From the NCBI RefSeq assembly GCF_030811595.1, contig NZ_JAUSRB010000002.1, positions 1,612,001-1,676,000 of the forward strand: DNA of 64,000 bases. The letters run 5' to 3'. Under the pieces are notes generated by a model that had not been told where the DNA came from, searched no databases, and saw only the letters and a program-made list of their open reading frames with translations. Below, one piece after another: positions 42,199-51,058 of the stretch; position 1 is the stretch's first letter; each line of letters opens with the position of its first letter. Position numbers and translations under genes: made by a program. This DNA is from Streptosporangium brasiliense. Lineage in GTDB: Bacteria > Actinomycetota > Actinomycetes > Streptosporangiales > Streptosporangiaceae.

Positions 42199-42234
42199 TG
42201 TCCCCGCCACCCGGCGCTGGATAGGTTGGAGCCC

Positions 42235-42975
42235 GTGATCCGGCATATCGAGTTCGCGCGGCTGCACAATTTCCGGGACGTGGGCGGATACTCCACCGAA
42301 GACGGGCTGGAGGTGCGCTGGCAGCGGCTCTACCGGTCCGACTCGCTGCACTGGCTCGCCGACGACGACCTCGGCCGCTTCGAGGCGCTCGGCGTCCGGA
42401 CGGTGATCGACCTGCGCCATCCCGAGGAGGTCGAGCGCCGGGGCCGGGCGCCCCACGGCCCGCTCTACCACAACTTCTCGGTGGAGCACCGGCGCTGGAA
42501 CGTCGAGCGTGACTACCTGCCCGACGCCGGGATCGCCCGGTTCTTCGCCGACCGCTACCACGAGGTGGCCCACGACGGGAAGGTCGAGATCAGGAGCGCC
42601 CTGGAGATGATCGCCGAGGCGGGCAACGCCCCGGTGGTGGTCCACTGCGCGGCGGGCAAGGACCGCACCGGGGTGCTCACGGCACTGGTGCTGCGGCTGC
42701 TGTCGGTGCCGGAGGAGGACGTGATCGCCGACTACGCGCTGACCGGGCTGGCCACGCCCCGGCTGATCGCGTACTGGCAGCGGGAGAATCCGGGCGAGCC
42801 GGTGCCGTGGCCGGGTTTCGGCCAGGCGCCCGCCGAGGCGATGCGGCTGTTCCTGACCGAACTCGGCCCGGTCCGCGACTACTGCGCGCGGATCCTGAAA
42901 ATCGACGAAAAGGTCATAACTTCCCTTCGACAACATCTTCTGAAAAATCCCGATATTCGGACGATCTCTGGGTAG
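42235..42975 (+). CDS. Tyrosine/lipid phosphatase, PtpB-like
   Basis: A 246-residue dual-specificity-like phosphatase. FARLHNFRDVGGYSTEDG and WQRLYRSDSLHWLADDDLGR are the N-terminal signature of the PtpB/Y_phosphatase3 family, and VVVHCAAGKDRTGVL holds the catalytic Cys138 with the H-C-x-x-G-K-D-R-T loop that distinguishes this group. It may act on phosphotyrosine or phosphoinositides. GTG 42235 fits the ribosome site GGAG; TTG 42226 is an alternative. Confidence 0.9.
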   Translation: MIRHIEFARLHNFRDVGGYSTEDGLEVRWQRLYRSDSLHWLADDDLGRFEALGVRTVIDLRHPEEVERRGRAPHGPLYHNFSVEHRRWNVERDYLPDAGIARFFADRYHEVAHDGKVEIRSALEMIAEAGNAPVVVHCAAGKDRTGVLTALVLRLLSVPEEDVIADYALTGLATPRLIAYWQRENPGEPVPWPGFGQAPAEAMRLFLTELGPVRDYCARILKIDEKVITSLRQHLLKNPDIRTISG

Positions 42976-43025
42976 GGGCACCGATCAGGGCCCGCCAAGA
43001 GCAGCACCCTCAGGGCGGGTCCGCC

Positions 43026-43063
43026 CCCGGGGCCGCCGCCTTTCCCCCTGTGGCGGCCCCGGG
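43026..43063 (+). terminator. GC-rich terminator hairpin after the phosphatase
   Basis: Twelve-bp arms CCCGGGGCCGCC (43026-43037) and GGCGGCCCCGGG (43052-43063) around a 14-base loop, 50 bp after the phosphatase stop. No U tract. Confidence 0.6.
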
Positions 43064-43107
43064 ACCGGTGGGGAGGCATTACAGATACCAAGCGGAGACC
43101 TCGCAGC

Positions 43108-43137
43108 TTGATGAGTGTTATGCCAGCGACGTACGGT
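43108..43137 (+). promoter_or_regulatory. Promoter for leaderless amidohydrolase transcript
   Basis: TTGATG (43108-43113), an 18-bp spacer, then TACGGT (43132-43137), seven bases before GTG 43145. The start codon has no ribosome site, so the transcript probably begins at the GTG. Confidence 0.5.
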
Positions 43138-43144
43138 TTACCGC

Positions 43145-44341
43145 GTGACTACGCCGCTGCTCCCCGACCCCGAGCCCAGGCGGCGGGATTATGTGATCGT
43201 TTCAGCCGATGATCATTTGATCGAGCCGCCCGACATGTTCGAAGGCCGGCTCCCCGAGAAATACGCCGACCTCGCCCCCAAGGTGGTCGAGACCGAGTCG
43301 GGTCACCAGGTCTGGCGCTACGGCGGGGCCACCTACCCGTGCGCCGGGCTCGACGTGGGCGCCGGCCTGCCGCGCGAGCAGTGGACGCTCGACCCGGTGC
43401 GGTTCGAGCACATGCGGCCGGGCTGCCACGACATCGAGGCCCGCATCGAGGACATGGACCGGGCCGGCGTCTGGGCGGCACTGTGCTTCCCCGGCATGCT
43501 GGCCGGGCAGTCCGGGATGGTCTTCGCCAAGACCCGCGACCAGGAGCTGGGGCTGTCGGTCCTGCGGGCGTGGAACGACTGGCACGTCGACGTCTGGGCG
43601 GGCACCTACCCGGAGCGGATCATCGCCCTGCAGCTCCCCTGGCTGACCGACCCGGAGATCGCCGCCAAGGAGATCCGGGAGAACGCGACCCGCGGTTTCA
43701 AGGCCGTGCTCTTCCCCGAGTTCCCCACGCGCCTGCGCCTGCCGTCCATCCACAGCGACCACTGGGACCCGTTCTTCCAGGCGTGCGAGGAGACGGGGAC
43801 CGTCGTCTGCCTGCACGCAGGCGCGGGCTCCTGGGCCCCGGTGCCGTCCCCGGACACCCCGATCGAGGCGATCACCACCCTGATGCCGGCCAGCGCCATG
43901 TTCGCCTGCGCCGACTGGCTCTGGTCGGGCGTGCCGCTGCGCTTCCCCGCGCTGCGGATCCTGATCGTGGAGGGCGGCGTGGGCTGGCTGCCGATGCTGG
44001 CCGAGCGGGCCGACTACGCCCTGGACCACCCGGTCGCGGGCGAGGCGGCCTGGGAGGGCGGCCTGAAGCCCAGCGAGGTCCTGCGCCGCAACTTCTTCTT
44101 CGGCACGCTCAACGACCACGCCCTGTCAGGGGTGCGCCTGGCGGTGGGCCTGGAGCACGTCCTGCTGGAGAGCGGCTACCCGCACTCCGACTCCACCTGG
44201 CCCGACACGCAGAAGGCCGTCGCGACGAACCTGGGCAGCCTGCCGCCCGCCGACATCGCCAGGGTGGCCTACGGCAACGCCGCCCGCCTGTTCGGCCACC
44301 CGCTGCCCTCCCGCGCCTGGCTCAGGATGGAAAAGCTCTGA
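43145..44341 (+). CDS. Amidohydrolase family metalloenzyme
   Basis: A 398-residue TIM-barrel amidohydrolase of the ACMSD/gamma-resorcylate decarboxylase-like group. VIVSADDHLIEPPDMF gives the first metal ligands (D-x-H form), VVCLHAGAGSWAP the next His, and LLESGYPHSDSTWPDTQKAV the conserved P-H-S-D-S-T-W-P block near the C-terminus. Such enzymes hydrolyse or decarboxylate aromatic or lactone substrates; the specific one is unknown. The gene appears to be leaderless. Its 3' end overlaps the convergent YkvA-like gene by 20 bp. Confidence 0.87.
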   Translation: MTTPLLPDPEPRRRDYVIVSADDHLIEPPDMFEGRLPEKYADLAPKVVETESGHQVWRYGGATYPCAGLDVGAGLPREQWTLDPVRFEHMRPGCHDIEARIEDMDRAGVWAALCFPGMLAGQSGMVFAKTRDQELGLSVLRAWNDWHVDVWAGTYPERIIALQLPWLTDPEIAAKEIRENATRGFKAVLFPEFPTRLRLPSIHSDHWDPFFQACEETGTVVCLHAGAGSWAPVPSPDTPIEAITTLMPASAMFACADWLWSGVPLRFPALRILIVEGGVGWLPMLAERADYALDHPVAGEAAWEGGLKPSEVLRRNFFFGTLNDHALSGVRLAVGLEHVLLESGYPHSDSTWPDTQKAVATNLGSLPPADIARVAYGNAARLFGHPLPSRAWLRMEKL

Positions 44342-44660
44342 CCTGCCTGCGCTCCCAGTCGACGTAGCGGCCGCTCTCGCCGAGCAGCGAGCCCATCAGC
44401 CAGAGGAAGACGCCGAAGTCGTCGGCCACCCCGATGAGCACCAGGAAGTCCGGGACGACGTCGACCGGCGAGAGGATGTAGAGCACGCCCAGGCCCATCA
44501 TGGCCAGCTTGCTCTTGCCCATGCCGGGATACCGCCCGCGCATCACCGCGCCGATCATCTTCGGGATGGCCCGCAGACGGGCGCCGAGGCCGGGCGAGCC
44601 CGGCTCCGTCACGCTCTTGTACGTCCGCCAGGCCTGTGCCGCACGCGCCGCCTTCGCCAT
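44322..44660 (-). CDS. YkvA/DUF1232 family small membrane protein
   Basis: A 112-residue protein whose central MGLGVLYILSPVDVVPDFLV and VGVADDFGVFLWLM correspond to the DUF1232 signature (L-Y-x-x-S-P-x-D-x-x-P-D). Function unknown. ATG 44660 has GGAGG seven bases upstream; the frame seven codons longer adds nothing conserved. Confidence 0.87.
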   Translation of the reverse strand: MAKAARAAQAWRTYKSVTEPGSPGLGARLRAIPKMIGAVMRGRYPGMGKSKLAMMGLGVLYILSPVDVVPDFLVLIGVADDFGVFLWLMGSLLGESGRYVDWERRQVRAFPS

Positions 44661-44732
44661 GGGGGAACCTCCTCGGAGCACGTTCGTCTGGCGGCTTACT
44701 ACCCCGCCGTTTCACGATATAACGCGTCACCT

Positions 44733-44900
44733 CCGCGCCGGGTTCCCGCGGCCAGCCGGGCCATCCCGCGCCGGGTTCCCGCCGCCCGATGGGTCATCCC
44801 GTGGCGGGTTCCTGCGGCCGCCGGGCCGTCCCGCGCCGGGAGCCGGCTCCTGTACGGCCCGCCGGGTCATCCCGCGGCGGGAGCCAGCTCCCGTACGGCC
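44733..44900. repeat. Five tandem copies (33-41 bp) of the second F420 oxidoreductase 3' end
   Basis: Units begin at 44733, 44766, 44799, 44831 and 44872, with core ccgcgccgggttcccg or ccgcggcgggagcc. The last unit is the coding 3' end with the stop at 44867-44869. Minus-strand copies read like V-x-E-x-A-P-x-A-G, and two of them keep GGGATGACCC around the TGA. Confidence 0.75.
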
Positions 44901-45835
44901 TGCGCGATCGGGACCTCGCCACCGGGGATGGGGGCGAGCACCGGGGTGTCCAGCCCGCTGTCCACGTACTCCCGGATCCTGGCCCGGCACGTCGCCGCGT
45001 CGCCGTGCACGACGAGCGCGTCCACGACCTCGTCCGGGATGGCCTTGAGGGCCGCCTGGCGGTCGCCCGCGGCCCAGGCCTCATGCATCGGCCGCAGCAC
45101 CTCACCGCGCCCCAGCCACTCGTGGAAGGCGGCGTAGACCGGGACGGTCAGATAGGCGGCGAGCATCCGCCGGCCGAGCTCCCGCACCCGCTCCGCGTCC
45201 TCGCTGACGCACACGAACAGCCGGGCGATCAGCTCGGTCTCCGGGGTGAGCTCGGCCCTGACCTTCCGCACGTCCTGCGGCGAGAGCCAGTTGGTGATCG
45301 CGCCGTCGGCCTCGGCGGCGGCCAGGCGGAGCATCCGGGGCCGCAGCGCGGCGAGCACGATCTTCGGCGGGACCTCGGGGGCGCGCTCCAGCCTGAAGCC
45401 CTTCACCTCGAACGTCTCGTACTTCTCGGTGACCTTCTCCCCCGCGAGGGCCCTCCTCAGGAAGCGCAGGGTGTCTCTGGTCCTGGCGAACGGCCTGACG
45501 AACTCACCGGCGTTCCACCGCTCGACGATGGCCGGGGAGGAGGCCCCGACGCCCAGGACGAACCGTCCGGGGGCGAGGTCGGCGAGCGTGGCGGCCGACA
45601 TGGCCAGCAGGCCGGGCCCCCGGGTGGAGACCGGGACGATCGCGCTGCCGAGCCGCAGGCCGGGGGCCCATTCGGCGGCCAGTGCCAGCGGCACGAAGCC
45701 GTCGACGCCGTTGACCTCTGCCGACCAGACGTCGGTGTAGCCGAGCCCGGGCAGTTCGGCGACCAGTTCCCTGGATCCGGCCAGCGTGCGGTCGTAGAAG
45801 GGAACCGTCATCCCCCAGCGTGCGCCTGTAGCCAT
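44867..45835 (-). CDS. LLM-class F420-dependent oxidoreductase
   Basis: A 322-residue luciferase-like enzyme: GMTVPFYDRTLAGSRELVAE, GYTDVWSAEVNGVDGFVPLA, RLGSAIVPVSTRGPGLLAMS, LAPGRFVLGVGASSPAIVER (the family's central G-R-F-x-L-G-x-G), then KIVLAALRPRMLRLAAAEAD. It resembles Rv1855c-like F420 enzymes of mycobacteria. ATG 45835 has GGAGG six bases upstream. A possible TetR-type operator lies about 90 bp upstream. Substrate unknown. Confidence 0.88.
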   Translation of the reverse strand: MATGARWGMTVPFYDRTLAGSRELVAELPGLGYTDVWSAEVNGVDGFVPLALAAEWAPGLRLGSAIVPVSTRGPGLLAMSAATLADLAPGRFVLGVGASSPAIVERWNAGEFVRPFARTRDTLRFLRRALAGEKVTEKYETFEVKGFRLERAPEVPPKIVLAALRPRMLRLAAAEADGAITNWLSPQDVRKVRAELTPETELIARLFVCVSEDAERVRELGRRMLAAYLTVPVYAAFHEWLGRGEVLRPMHEAWAAGDRQAALKAIPDEVVDALVVHGDAATCRARIREYVDSGLDTPVLAPIPGGEVPIAQAVRELAPAAG

Positions 45836-45923
45836 CTGCCGCCTCCGTGTCCGTGGTCGCTGTCCAGAACGACATTCTGATGTAGCTTGCCGCACCCGAT
45901 CGGGGGGCCGTCAATGGATTGAC

Positions 45924-45943
45924 CATACCAACCGGACGGTATG
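45924..45943. promoter_or_regulatory. Inverted repeat CATACC-N8-GGTATG
   Basis: Read on the minus strand it is CATACCGTCCGGTTGGTATG, the length and shape of a TetR-family operator, in the gap between the F420 oxidoreductase and the proline-rich protein gene. The TetR gene at 47699-48394 is the closest candidate regulator. Confidence 0.45.
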
Positions 45944-46015
45944 TTCCTTGGAACGATCTTTACCGCCTGCTCACTTACCCCTTCATCACCGTGCGTTAGG
46001 TGTTAGAACGTTCGG

Positions 46016-46774
46016 GTGACGATGAACAGGCGCGTGAGACAACGACGGCGACTACTCGGCGCGGCGGTCCTGGCGGCCTGTATCGCCGCGCCCGTACCGG
46101 CGGGATCGGCCGGCGCCGCGGCCTCCGCCGACGGCCGGACGGCCCCTCCCGGCCACTGCCGCAGATCCGAGCACGGCGGGCCGCCGCCCGGGACCGCCGC
46201 CCCGACCCCGACGCCCTCCGTGCCGGCGCCCGGCGCGGCCCCGAGAGCGGTCCTCAGGGCGCTCGCGGAGGCGGCGGGGCTCCGACACCCGGGGCACCCG
46301 GCCGAGCCTCCACCGCCCTTCCCGGAGGAGCCCGGACACCCCGCCGACGATCACCCGGAGCCGGAGTATCCCGAGCCTGAACATCCCGGCCCCGGATATC
46401 CCGATCCCGAATATCCCGGGCCGGGATATCCCACGCCCGAGCCTCCGTATCCGACGGCTCCCCCGCCTCCCACGCCGACGGTCCCGCGGCCGCCGACGCC
46501 CCGGCCGCCCACGCCCCGGCCCGTCGAGCCGCCCGCGCCGCCGAGGCCCCAGCCCAGCCGGGCCGTCGCCCCGCCGTCGGCCACTCCCACCCCGACCCCG
46601 ACCCCCACGCCCCGGCCGCTCCCCTCCGCCCGCCCCCTGGAGCGACGGGCGGCGCCGGCCCGCTTCACCGACCGGCGCCGGGGCACCGACCGCAGGCTGG
46701 TCATCCTGGTGGTCTTCACCGGCGTGATCTCGGTCACCGCGGTCGCCGCGCTGAACGGCAGGGCCCGCCGGTAG
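46016..46774 (+). CDS. Proline-rich secreted or wall-spanning protein
   Basis: A 252-residue protein with a signal peptide (RRLLGAAVLAACIAAPVPAG) and a long proline-rich region (about 60-215). Around residues 110-148 it holds repeats such as PEPEHPGPGYPDPEYPGPGY, then TPTPTPTPRPLP. A C-terminal helix (LVILVVFTGVISVTAVAAL) plus basic tail follow. Prolines at every second or third position suggest an extended rod crossing the cell wall. The DNA of the Pro-Tyr region repeats ggatatcccg-like units. GTG 46016 or ATG 46022. No family recognised. Confidence 0.72.
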   Translation: MTMNRRVRQRRRLLGAAVLAACIAAPVPAGSAGAAASADGRTAPPGHCRRSEHGGPPPGTAAPTPTPSVPAPGAAPRAVLRALAEAAGLRHPGHPAEPPPPFPEEPGHPADDHPEPEYPEPEHPGPGYPDPEYPGPGYPTPEPPYPTAPPPPTPTVPRPPTPRPPTPRPVEPPAPPRPQPSRAVAPPSATPTPTPTPTPRPLPSARPLERRAAPARFTDRRRGTDRRLVILVVFTGVISVTAVAALNGRARR

Positions 46775-46790
46775 CGGAGAAGACGCGGGA

Positions 46791-46818
46791 GCCCGCCGGC
46801 GGAGATCCGCCGGCGGGC
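46791..46818. terminator. Bidirectional GC hairpin
   Basis: Thirteen-bp arms GCCCGCCGGCGGA (46791-46803) and TCCGCCGGCGGGC (46806-46818) between two convergent genes. No U tract. Confidence 0.65.
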
Positions 46819-46839
46819 CCCGGACGCCGCGCCGGGCCG

Positions 46840-47616
46840 CTATTCGGCGGCGTATCTCACCGGGAACCGCTCGTCGATCTGGTCGTACTGCTTCTGCGCC
46901 GCCTTGAAGGCGTCCGGCCCGACGGCGCCCAGCCCCGCGAACGGGTGGCTGATCAGCATGATGAAGCCGATCCCGATGACGACCACGCCCACCCTGACGG
47001 CGTCGCCGATGATCGACGGGAGTGTGGGCCTGGCCCCGAGCGTCCAGGGCAGCGCGATCACCAGCAGCCCGGAGATGATCATTGAGATCACGAAGATGCT
47101 CTCCAGGCCCGTGCCGGCGTCGGCCGTGCGGAGGGCGCGCGCGTGGGCGGCCTCGGACAGATGGCTGAGCGCGTCCTGCTGCAGGCCCTTGCTCTCCTCG
47201 CCGGCGGGCCGCAGCCGGATCGTCGCGGCCCGCATGTCCTCCAGCATCAGCGTGGGGATCGGGGACATCTGCCCCTTGGTCATCAGCGGCCAGTCGAGGT
47301 CGACGCTCCTGGCGGAGTAGTCGCGGATCTGCGCCCGGATCGGCGCCGCCTCCGGGATCGGCGCCACCGACCAGTACATCTCGGTGAGGACCTCCGCCTC
47401 GGCCTGGACGTCGGCCTGCGAGGTCGACAGGGCGTCCCGGCAGAGCACCGCGGCGTAGGCCAGCACCAGCAGGTAGACGGCGAGGGCGAGGTTGGCGGAG
47501 AAGTCCACCGACGCGGAGCCGCCGCCCTCCTCCGCCCTGCCCCGCCGCCTGAGCACGAGAAGCGCGATCATCGTGATCGCGACGGCCGCCACGACCAGCA
47601 TGGTTACCCAGCCCAT
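46840..47616 (-). CDS. DUF4239 (bestrophin-like) membrane protein
   Basis: A 258-residue protein with four hydrophobic helices: MLVVAAVAITMIALLVLRRR, LALAVYLLVLAYAAVL, IFVISMIISGLLVIALPWTL and VGVVVIGIGFIMLISHPFAG. The middle carries a charged helix (LMLEDMRAATIRLRPAGEES). The order and the G-F-x-x-x-L-S/I-x-P-F segment match DUF4239. The family is compared to bestrophin channels, but its function is not established. ATG 47616 follows GGGAG. Confidence 0.72.
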   Translation of the reverse strand: MGWVTMLVVAAVAITMIALLVLRRRGRAEEGGGSASVDFSANLALAVYLLVLAYAAVLCRDALSTSQADVQAEAEVLTEMYWSVAPIPEAAPIRAQIRDYSARSVDLDWPLMTKGQMSPIPTLMLEDMRAATIRLRPAGEESKGLQQDALSHLSEAAHARALRTADAGTGLESIFVISMIISGLLVIALPWTLGARPTLPSIIGDAVRVGVVVIGIGFIMLISHPFAGLGAVGPDAFKAAQKQYDQIDERFPVRYAAE

Positions 47617-47698
47617 GAGACTCCCTCGAACTCGTCACCGAAGTAACTACCGAGGGTAATGTGTTCGTTACTGGAATTCTCGTGGTTCGCGCCGGACG

Positions 47699-48394
47699 TC
47701 ACTCACGGAGTTCGTGGACCCCCGCGATGAAGTCCCGGGCGACCCCCCGCAGGCCCGGCAGATGGGAGAGCCCGACCAGCCGGTCCACCAGCGGCACGCT
47801 GAGCTCGATGAACCGGTAGGTCCGCCGGCACCCCTCCGAGGTGTCGTGCACCCAGAACAGCACGACCCCCATCGACATCAGCCAGAGCAGCTCCGGCAGC
47901 TCCGCCCTGAGCTCGGCGTCCATCCGGTCGGCCGCCCCCTCCACCACCCTGCGGTAGATCGCGATCGCGGCGTCCCGGGCGGGCGACGACTCGGCGCTGA
48001 ACGGGCTGAGGGGGTTGCTCGGCTCCGCCGCGTGCTTGAAGAACTTCACCGCGAACTCGTGATAGGGCTCCGAGACGCGCACCCACTCCCGCAGCACCCC
48101 GCCCAGGCGCGGGGCGAAGGAGCGCTCGGTGGCCAGCAGCTCCTCGCAGGCGGCCTCGTGCTCGGCCTGCGCCCGGTCGTAGTACGCCTGGACCAGGGCT
48201 TCCTTGGAGGCGAAGTAGTAGTAGGCGTTCCCCACCGAGACGCCGGCCTCGGCGGCGATGGCCCGCATCGTGGTGGCCTCGTATCCGCGCTCGCGGAACA
48301 GCCGTAAAGCGGTCTCCACGATGACTTCGCGAGTCTTGTCTGATCCCCTGCTTCTCTGAGTCGGCTCGGCCACGTTCGTCACTGTACGACCCAT
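47699..48394 (-). CDS. TetR/AcrR family transcriptional regulator
   Basis: A 231-residue regulator. The helix-turn-helix reads KTREVIVETALRLFRERGYE then MRAIAAEAGVSVGNAYYYFA, and the ligand domain includes EWVRVSEPYHEFAVKFFKHA and LLWLMSMGVVLFWVHDTSEG. ATG 48394. It lies upstream of, and divergent from, the M15-like gene. The CATACC...GGTATG site near 45930 might be its operator, but nothing links them directly. Confidence 0.9.
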   Translation of the reverse strand: MGRTVTNVAEPTQRSRGSDKTREVIVETALRLFRERGYEATTMRAIAAEAGVSVGNAYYYFASKEALVQAYYDRAQAEHEAACEELLATERSFAPRLGGVLREWVRVSEPYHEFAVKFFKHAAEPSNPLSPFSAESSPARDAAIAIYRRVVEGAADRMDAELRAELPELLWLMSMGVVLFWVHDTSEGCRRTYRFIELSVPLVDRLVGLSHLPGLRGVARDFIAGVHELRE

Positions 48395-48528
48395 GGCGCC
48401 GTGAGGTCATCGCGGATCACGATGATCGCCATCGCAGGGCAAAATCCACCCCCCCAGAGGGGTCATACCGGTTCCAATGTGGGATTGATCCTTTCGGTGG
48501 GAGGGCTCCCGTCACAAGGGATAAATGT

Positions 48529-49251
48529 ATGGGGACACGTCCCTGTAAACAGCGGCGTGCGCGGCTCACGGCCGGGGCACTGCTGGCACTGCAGATATCA
48601 CTCATCGCGCTGGCCTCGCACGGCACCGCCGCGGCCGACAGCCCGCGCCCGTCCATCGCCGTGACGGCCGCGGGGGCGCCCGCCGCCGTCCGGCCCGCCC
48701 GGCTCCGGGCCACGGCAGTCGGGGCCTACGACGCCGGCGTCCTGGCCGCCGCCCGGCGCTACGCCCGGAGCCTGTACCGGCAGGCGAGCGCGGTCAGTAC
48801 GGCCGGGCGGCCGGGCGGGGAGTCCGGGCGGCCGGGCGGGAAGTCCGCCCCGGGCCAGCCGGTACGGCTCGGCCACGCGCAGGCCACACAGTTGCTGCGC
48901 AACGCCGGCCTGCGCTGGATGTCGTCCGGGGGGTGCAGCAACCGCAGGGTGGGGACCTGCACCTCACTTGAGGCGGTGCGGGCCGCCACCGTGGAGAACG
49001 TGATCGCGCTGAAGCGCCGCAGCGGCTGCCCCGTCGTCGTCACCGGTGGCACCGAGGTCGGCCACGCCCCCGGCCGCTACAGCCACCACCGGGGCTACAA
49101 GCTGGACATCGAGCTCAACCCCTGCATCAACGGCTACATCACCCGCGAGCACGTCCTCGACGGCGTCCGCGGCGACGGGGCCGCCCTCTACCGGGACGAG
49201 GGGACCGTCTACGCCCGCGAGTCCGACCACTGGGACATTCTCTTCCTCTGA
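48529..49251 (+). CDS. Secreted M15-like peptidase domain protein
   Basis: A 240-residue protein with a signal peptide (LTAGALLALQISLIALASHG) and a C-terminal domain resembling the D-Ala-D-Ala carboxypeptidase/endolysin fold: VVVTGGTEVGHAPGRYSHHR, GYKLDIELNPCIN and ARESDHWDILF supply the His, Asp and His usually binding zinc. Such proteins cut peptidoglycan cross-links. Residues about 93-106 are a short in-frame duplication (RPGGESG, RPGGKSA) encoded by two 21-bp repeats at 48805-48846. ATG 48529 has AAGGGA upstream. Catalytic activity is not proven. Confidence 0.72.
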   Translation: MGTRPCKQRRARLTAGALLALQISLIALASHGTAAADSPRPSIAVTAAGAPAAVRPARLRATAVGAYDAGVLAAARRYARSLYRQASAVSTAGRPGGESGRPGGKSAPGQPVRLGHAQATQLLRNAGLRWMSSGGCSNRRVGTCTSLEAVRAATVENVIALKRRSGCPVVVTGGTEVGHAPGRYSHHRGYKLDIELNPCINGYITREHVLDGVRGDGAALYRDEGTVYARESDHWDILFL

Positions 49252-49302
49252 CCCCCGTGGTCTCTTCCTCCGGCGCCCGTGGTGTCCGGTGACGCCCGTG
49301 GT
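49240..49302. repeat. Three tandem copies (19-22 bp) of the M15-like gene 3' end
   Basis: The block CTCTTCCTCTGACCCCCGTG (49240-49259, with the TGA stop) recurs as CTCTTCCTCCGGCGCCCGTG at 49262 and, shortened, at 49284. A different gcccggcgccg/cgtacggctga repeat follows to about 49375. Confidence 0.65.
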
Positions 49303-49374
49303 GCCCGGCCCCGCCGTACGGCTGAACTCATGGCGCCCGGCGCCGACGTACGGCTGAGCCCGCGCCGCCCGGCG

Positions 49375-49414
49375 CCGCCGTACGGCCGGAAGGCGTCTTC
49401 CGGCCGTACGGCGG
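49375..49414. terminator. Strong hairpin between convergent M15-like and asd genes
   Basis: Eighteen-bp perfect arms (49375-49392 and 49397-49414) with loop GCGT. Its position between convergent genes suits termination in both directions; no U tract. Confidence 0.65.
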
Positions 49415-49472
49415 GCGGGACCACGCGGGCCCGGGAACCACGGCGGACCCGCGCCCATGGCGGGTCCGTGAC

Positions 49473-50540
49473 CTACGCGAACTCGGCCGCGACCAGCTCG
49501 GCGATCTCCGCCGCGTTCAGCGCCGCACCCTTGCGGAGGTTGTCTCCGCAGACGAACAGGTCCAGGGTGTTGGGGAAGTCGAGCGCCTGGCGGACACGGC
49601 CCACGTAGGTGGGGTCGGTGCCGACGACGTCGGCCGGGGTCGGGAAGACGCCGTTGGCCGGGTCGTCCATGACGACCACGGTCGGGGCGGCCTCCAGGAT
49701 CCGGTGCGCGTCGGCGACGGTGATCTCACGCTCGAAGGTCGCGTGCACGGCCAGCGAGTGGGTGGTGATCACCGGTACGCGGACGCAGGTCGCCGAGACC
49801 TTCAGGTCGTCGATCCCGAGGATCTTCCGGGACTCGTTGCGGAGCTTGATCTCCTCGGAGGCCCAGCCGCCGTCCTTGAGCGACCCCGCCCACGGCACGA
49901 CGTTGAAGGCCACCGGCGCCGGGAACGGCGACTCGCCCTCGCCCAGCTTGTTCTGCAGGGCCTTGCGCACGTCACCGGCGCTCTGCCCGACCGTCCGGTC
50001 ACCCGCGAGGGCCTCGACCTCGTCGTAGAGGCGGGCCGAGCCGGCCACACCGGCGCCGGAGACCGCCTGGTAGGAGGCGACCACCAGCTCGCGCAGGTTG
50101 TACTGCTCGTGGAGCGCGCCCATCGCGGCCATCATCGACAGCGTGGTGCAGTTGGGGGTGGAGATGATGCCCAGCGGCCGGTTGCGCGCGGCCTCGGGGT
50201 TGACCTCCGGCACGACCAGCGGGACCTCGGGGTTCATCCGGAAGGTGCCCGACTTGTCGATGGCGATCGCGCCGCGCTCGGCGGCGACCGGCACCCAGAC
50301 CGCGGAGACCTCGTCCGGCACGTCGAAGATCGCGATGTCGACGCCGTCGAAGACCTCGGGAGTCAGCTCCTGGACGACCAGGTCCTCCCCGCGGACCTGC
50401 AGGACCTTGCCCGCCGACCGGGCGGACGCGACGAGCTTGATCTCGCCGTAGATGTCGTCCCGGCTGGTGATGATGTCGCGCATGACGGTGCCGACGGCAC
50501 CGGTCGCACCGATCAGAGCAAGAGTGGGCTTGCGGCTCAT
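49473..50540 (-). CDS. asd: Aspartate-semialdehyde dehydrogenase
   Basis: A 355-residue enzyme reducing aspartyl phosphate to aspartate semialdehyde with NADPH, feeding lysine, diaminopimelate, threonine and methionine synthesis. [18 protein letters not shown] is the cofactor loop, [20 protein letters not shown] contains the nucleophilic Cys, [16 protein letters not shown] follows, and [16 protein letters not shown] holds the catalytic His. ATG 50540 overlaps the aspartokinase stop by four bases (ATGA), so the two form an operon. Confidence 0.96.
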   Translation of the reverse strand: MSRKPTLALIGATGAVGTVMRDIITSRDDIYGEIKLVASARSAGKVLQVRGEDLVVQELTPEVFDGVDIAIFDVPDEVSAVWVPVAAERGAIAIDKSGTFRMNPEVPLVVPEVNPEAARNRPLGIISTPNCTTLSMMAAMGALHEQYNLRELVVASYQAVSGAGVAGSARLYDEVEALAGDRTVGQSAGDVRKALQNKLGEGESPFPAPVAFNVVPWAGSLKDGGWASEEIKLRNESRKILGIDDLKVSATCVRVPVITTHSLAVHATFEREITVADAHRILEAAPTVVVMDDPANGVFPTPADVVGTDPTYVGRVRQALDFPNTLDLFVCGDNLRKGAALNAAEIAELVAAEFA

Positions 50541-51058
50541 CGCCCGGTACCTCCGTAGATCACAGCTTCAACCTGGTCGGCGTCGAGATTGAACGCGTGG
50601 TGCGCGGCGGTGACCGCCGCGTCCACCTCGTCCTGCCCGACGATCACCGAGATGCGGATCTCCGAAGTGGAGATCATCTCGATGTTCACGCCCGCGTCGG
50701 CGATGGCGGCGAAGAACGTCGCCGTGACGCCGGGGTGCGAGCGCATGCCCGCACCGATCAGCGAGACCTTTCCGATCTGGTCGTCGAAGAGCAGCGACTC
50801 GAAGCCGATGCGCTCCTGGATCTTCTTCAGTGCGGTGAGTGCCGTGGAGCCGTCGCTCGTGGGCAGCGTGAAGGAGATGTCCGTCCGACCGGTCGTCGCC
50901 GCCGACACGTTCTGCACGATCATGTCGATGTTGATTTCGGCGTCGGCCAGCGTTTTGAAGATCGTGGCAGCCTCGCCAACCTTGTCGGGGACCCCGACAA
51001 CGGTGATCTTGGCCTCGCTCCGGTCGTGCGCGACGCCGGAGATGATGGGCTGCTCCAT
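50537..51058 (-). CDS. Possible aspartokinase beta subunit from internal start
   Basis: In frame with ask: ATG 51058 ([17 protein letters not shown]) is preceded by AAGGA six bases upstream (51065-51069). It would give a 173-residue product of just the two ACT domains, as known for alpha2beta2 aspartokinases of Corynebacterium and Bacillus. Independent translation is inferred. Confidence 0.55.
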   Translation of the reverse strand: MEQPIISGVAHDRSEAKITVVGVPDKVGEAATIFKTLADAEINIDMIVQNVSAATTGRTDISFTLPTSDGSTALTALKKIQERIGFESLLFDDQIGKVSLIGAGMRSHPGVTATFFAAIADAGVNIEMISTSEIRISVIVGQDEVDAAVTAAHHAFNLDADQVEAVIYGGTGR

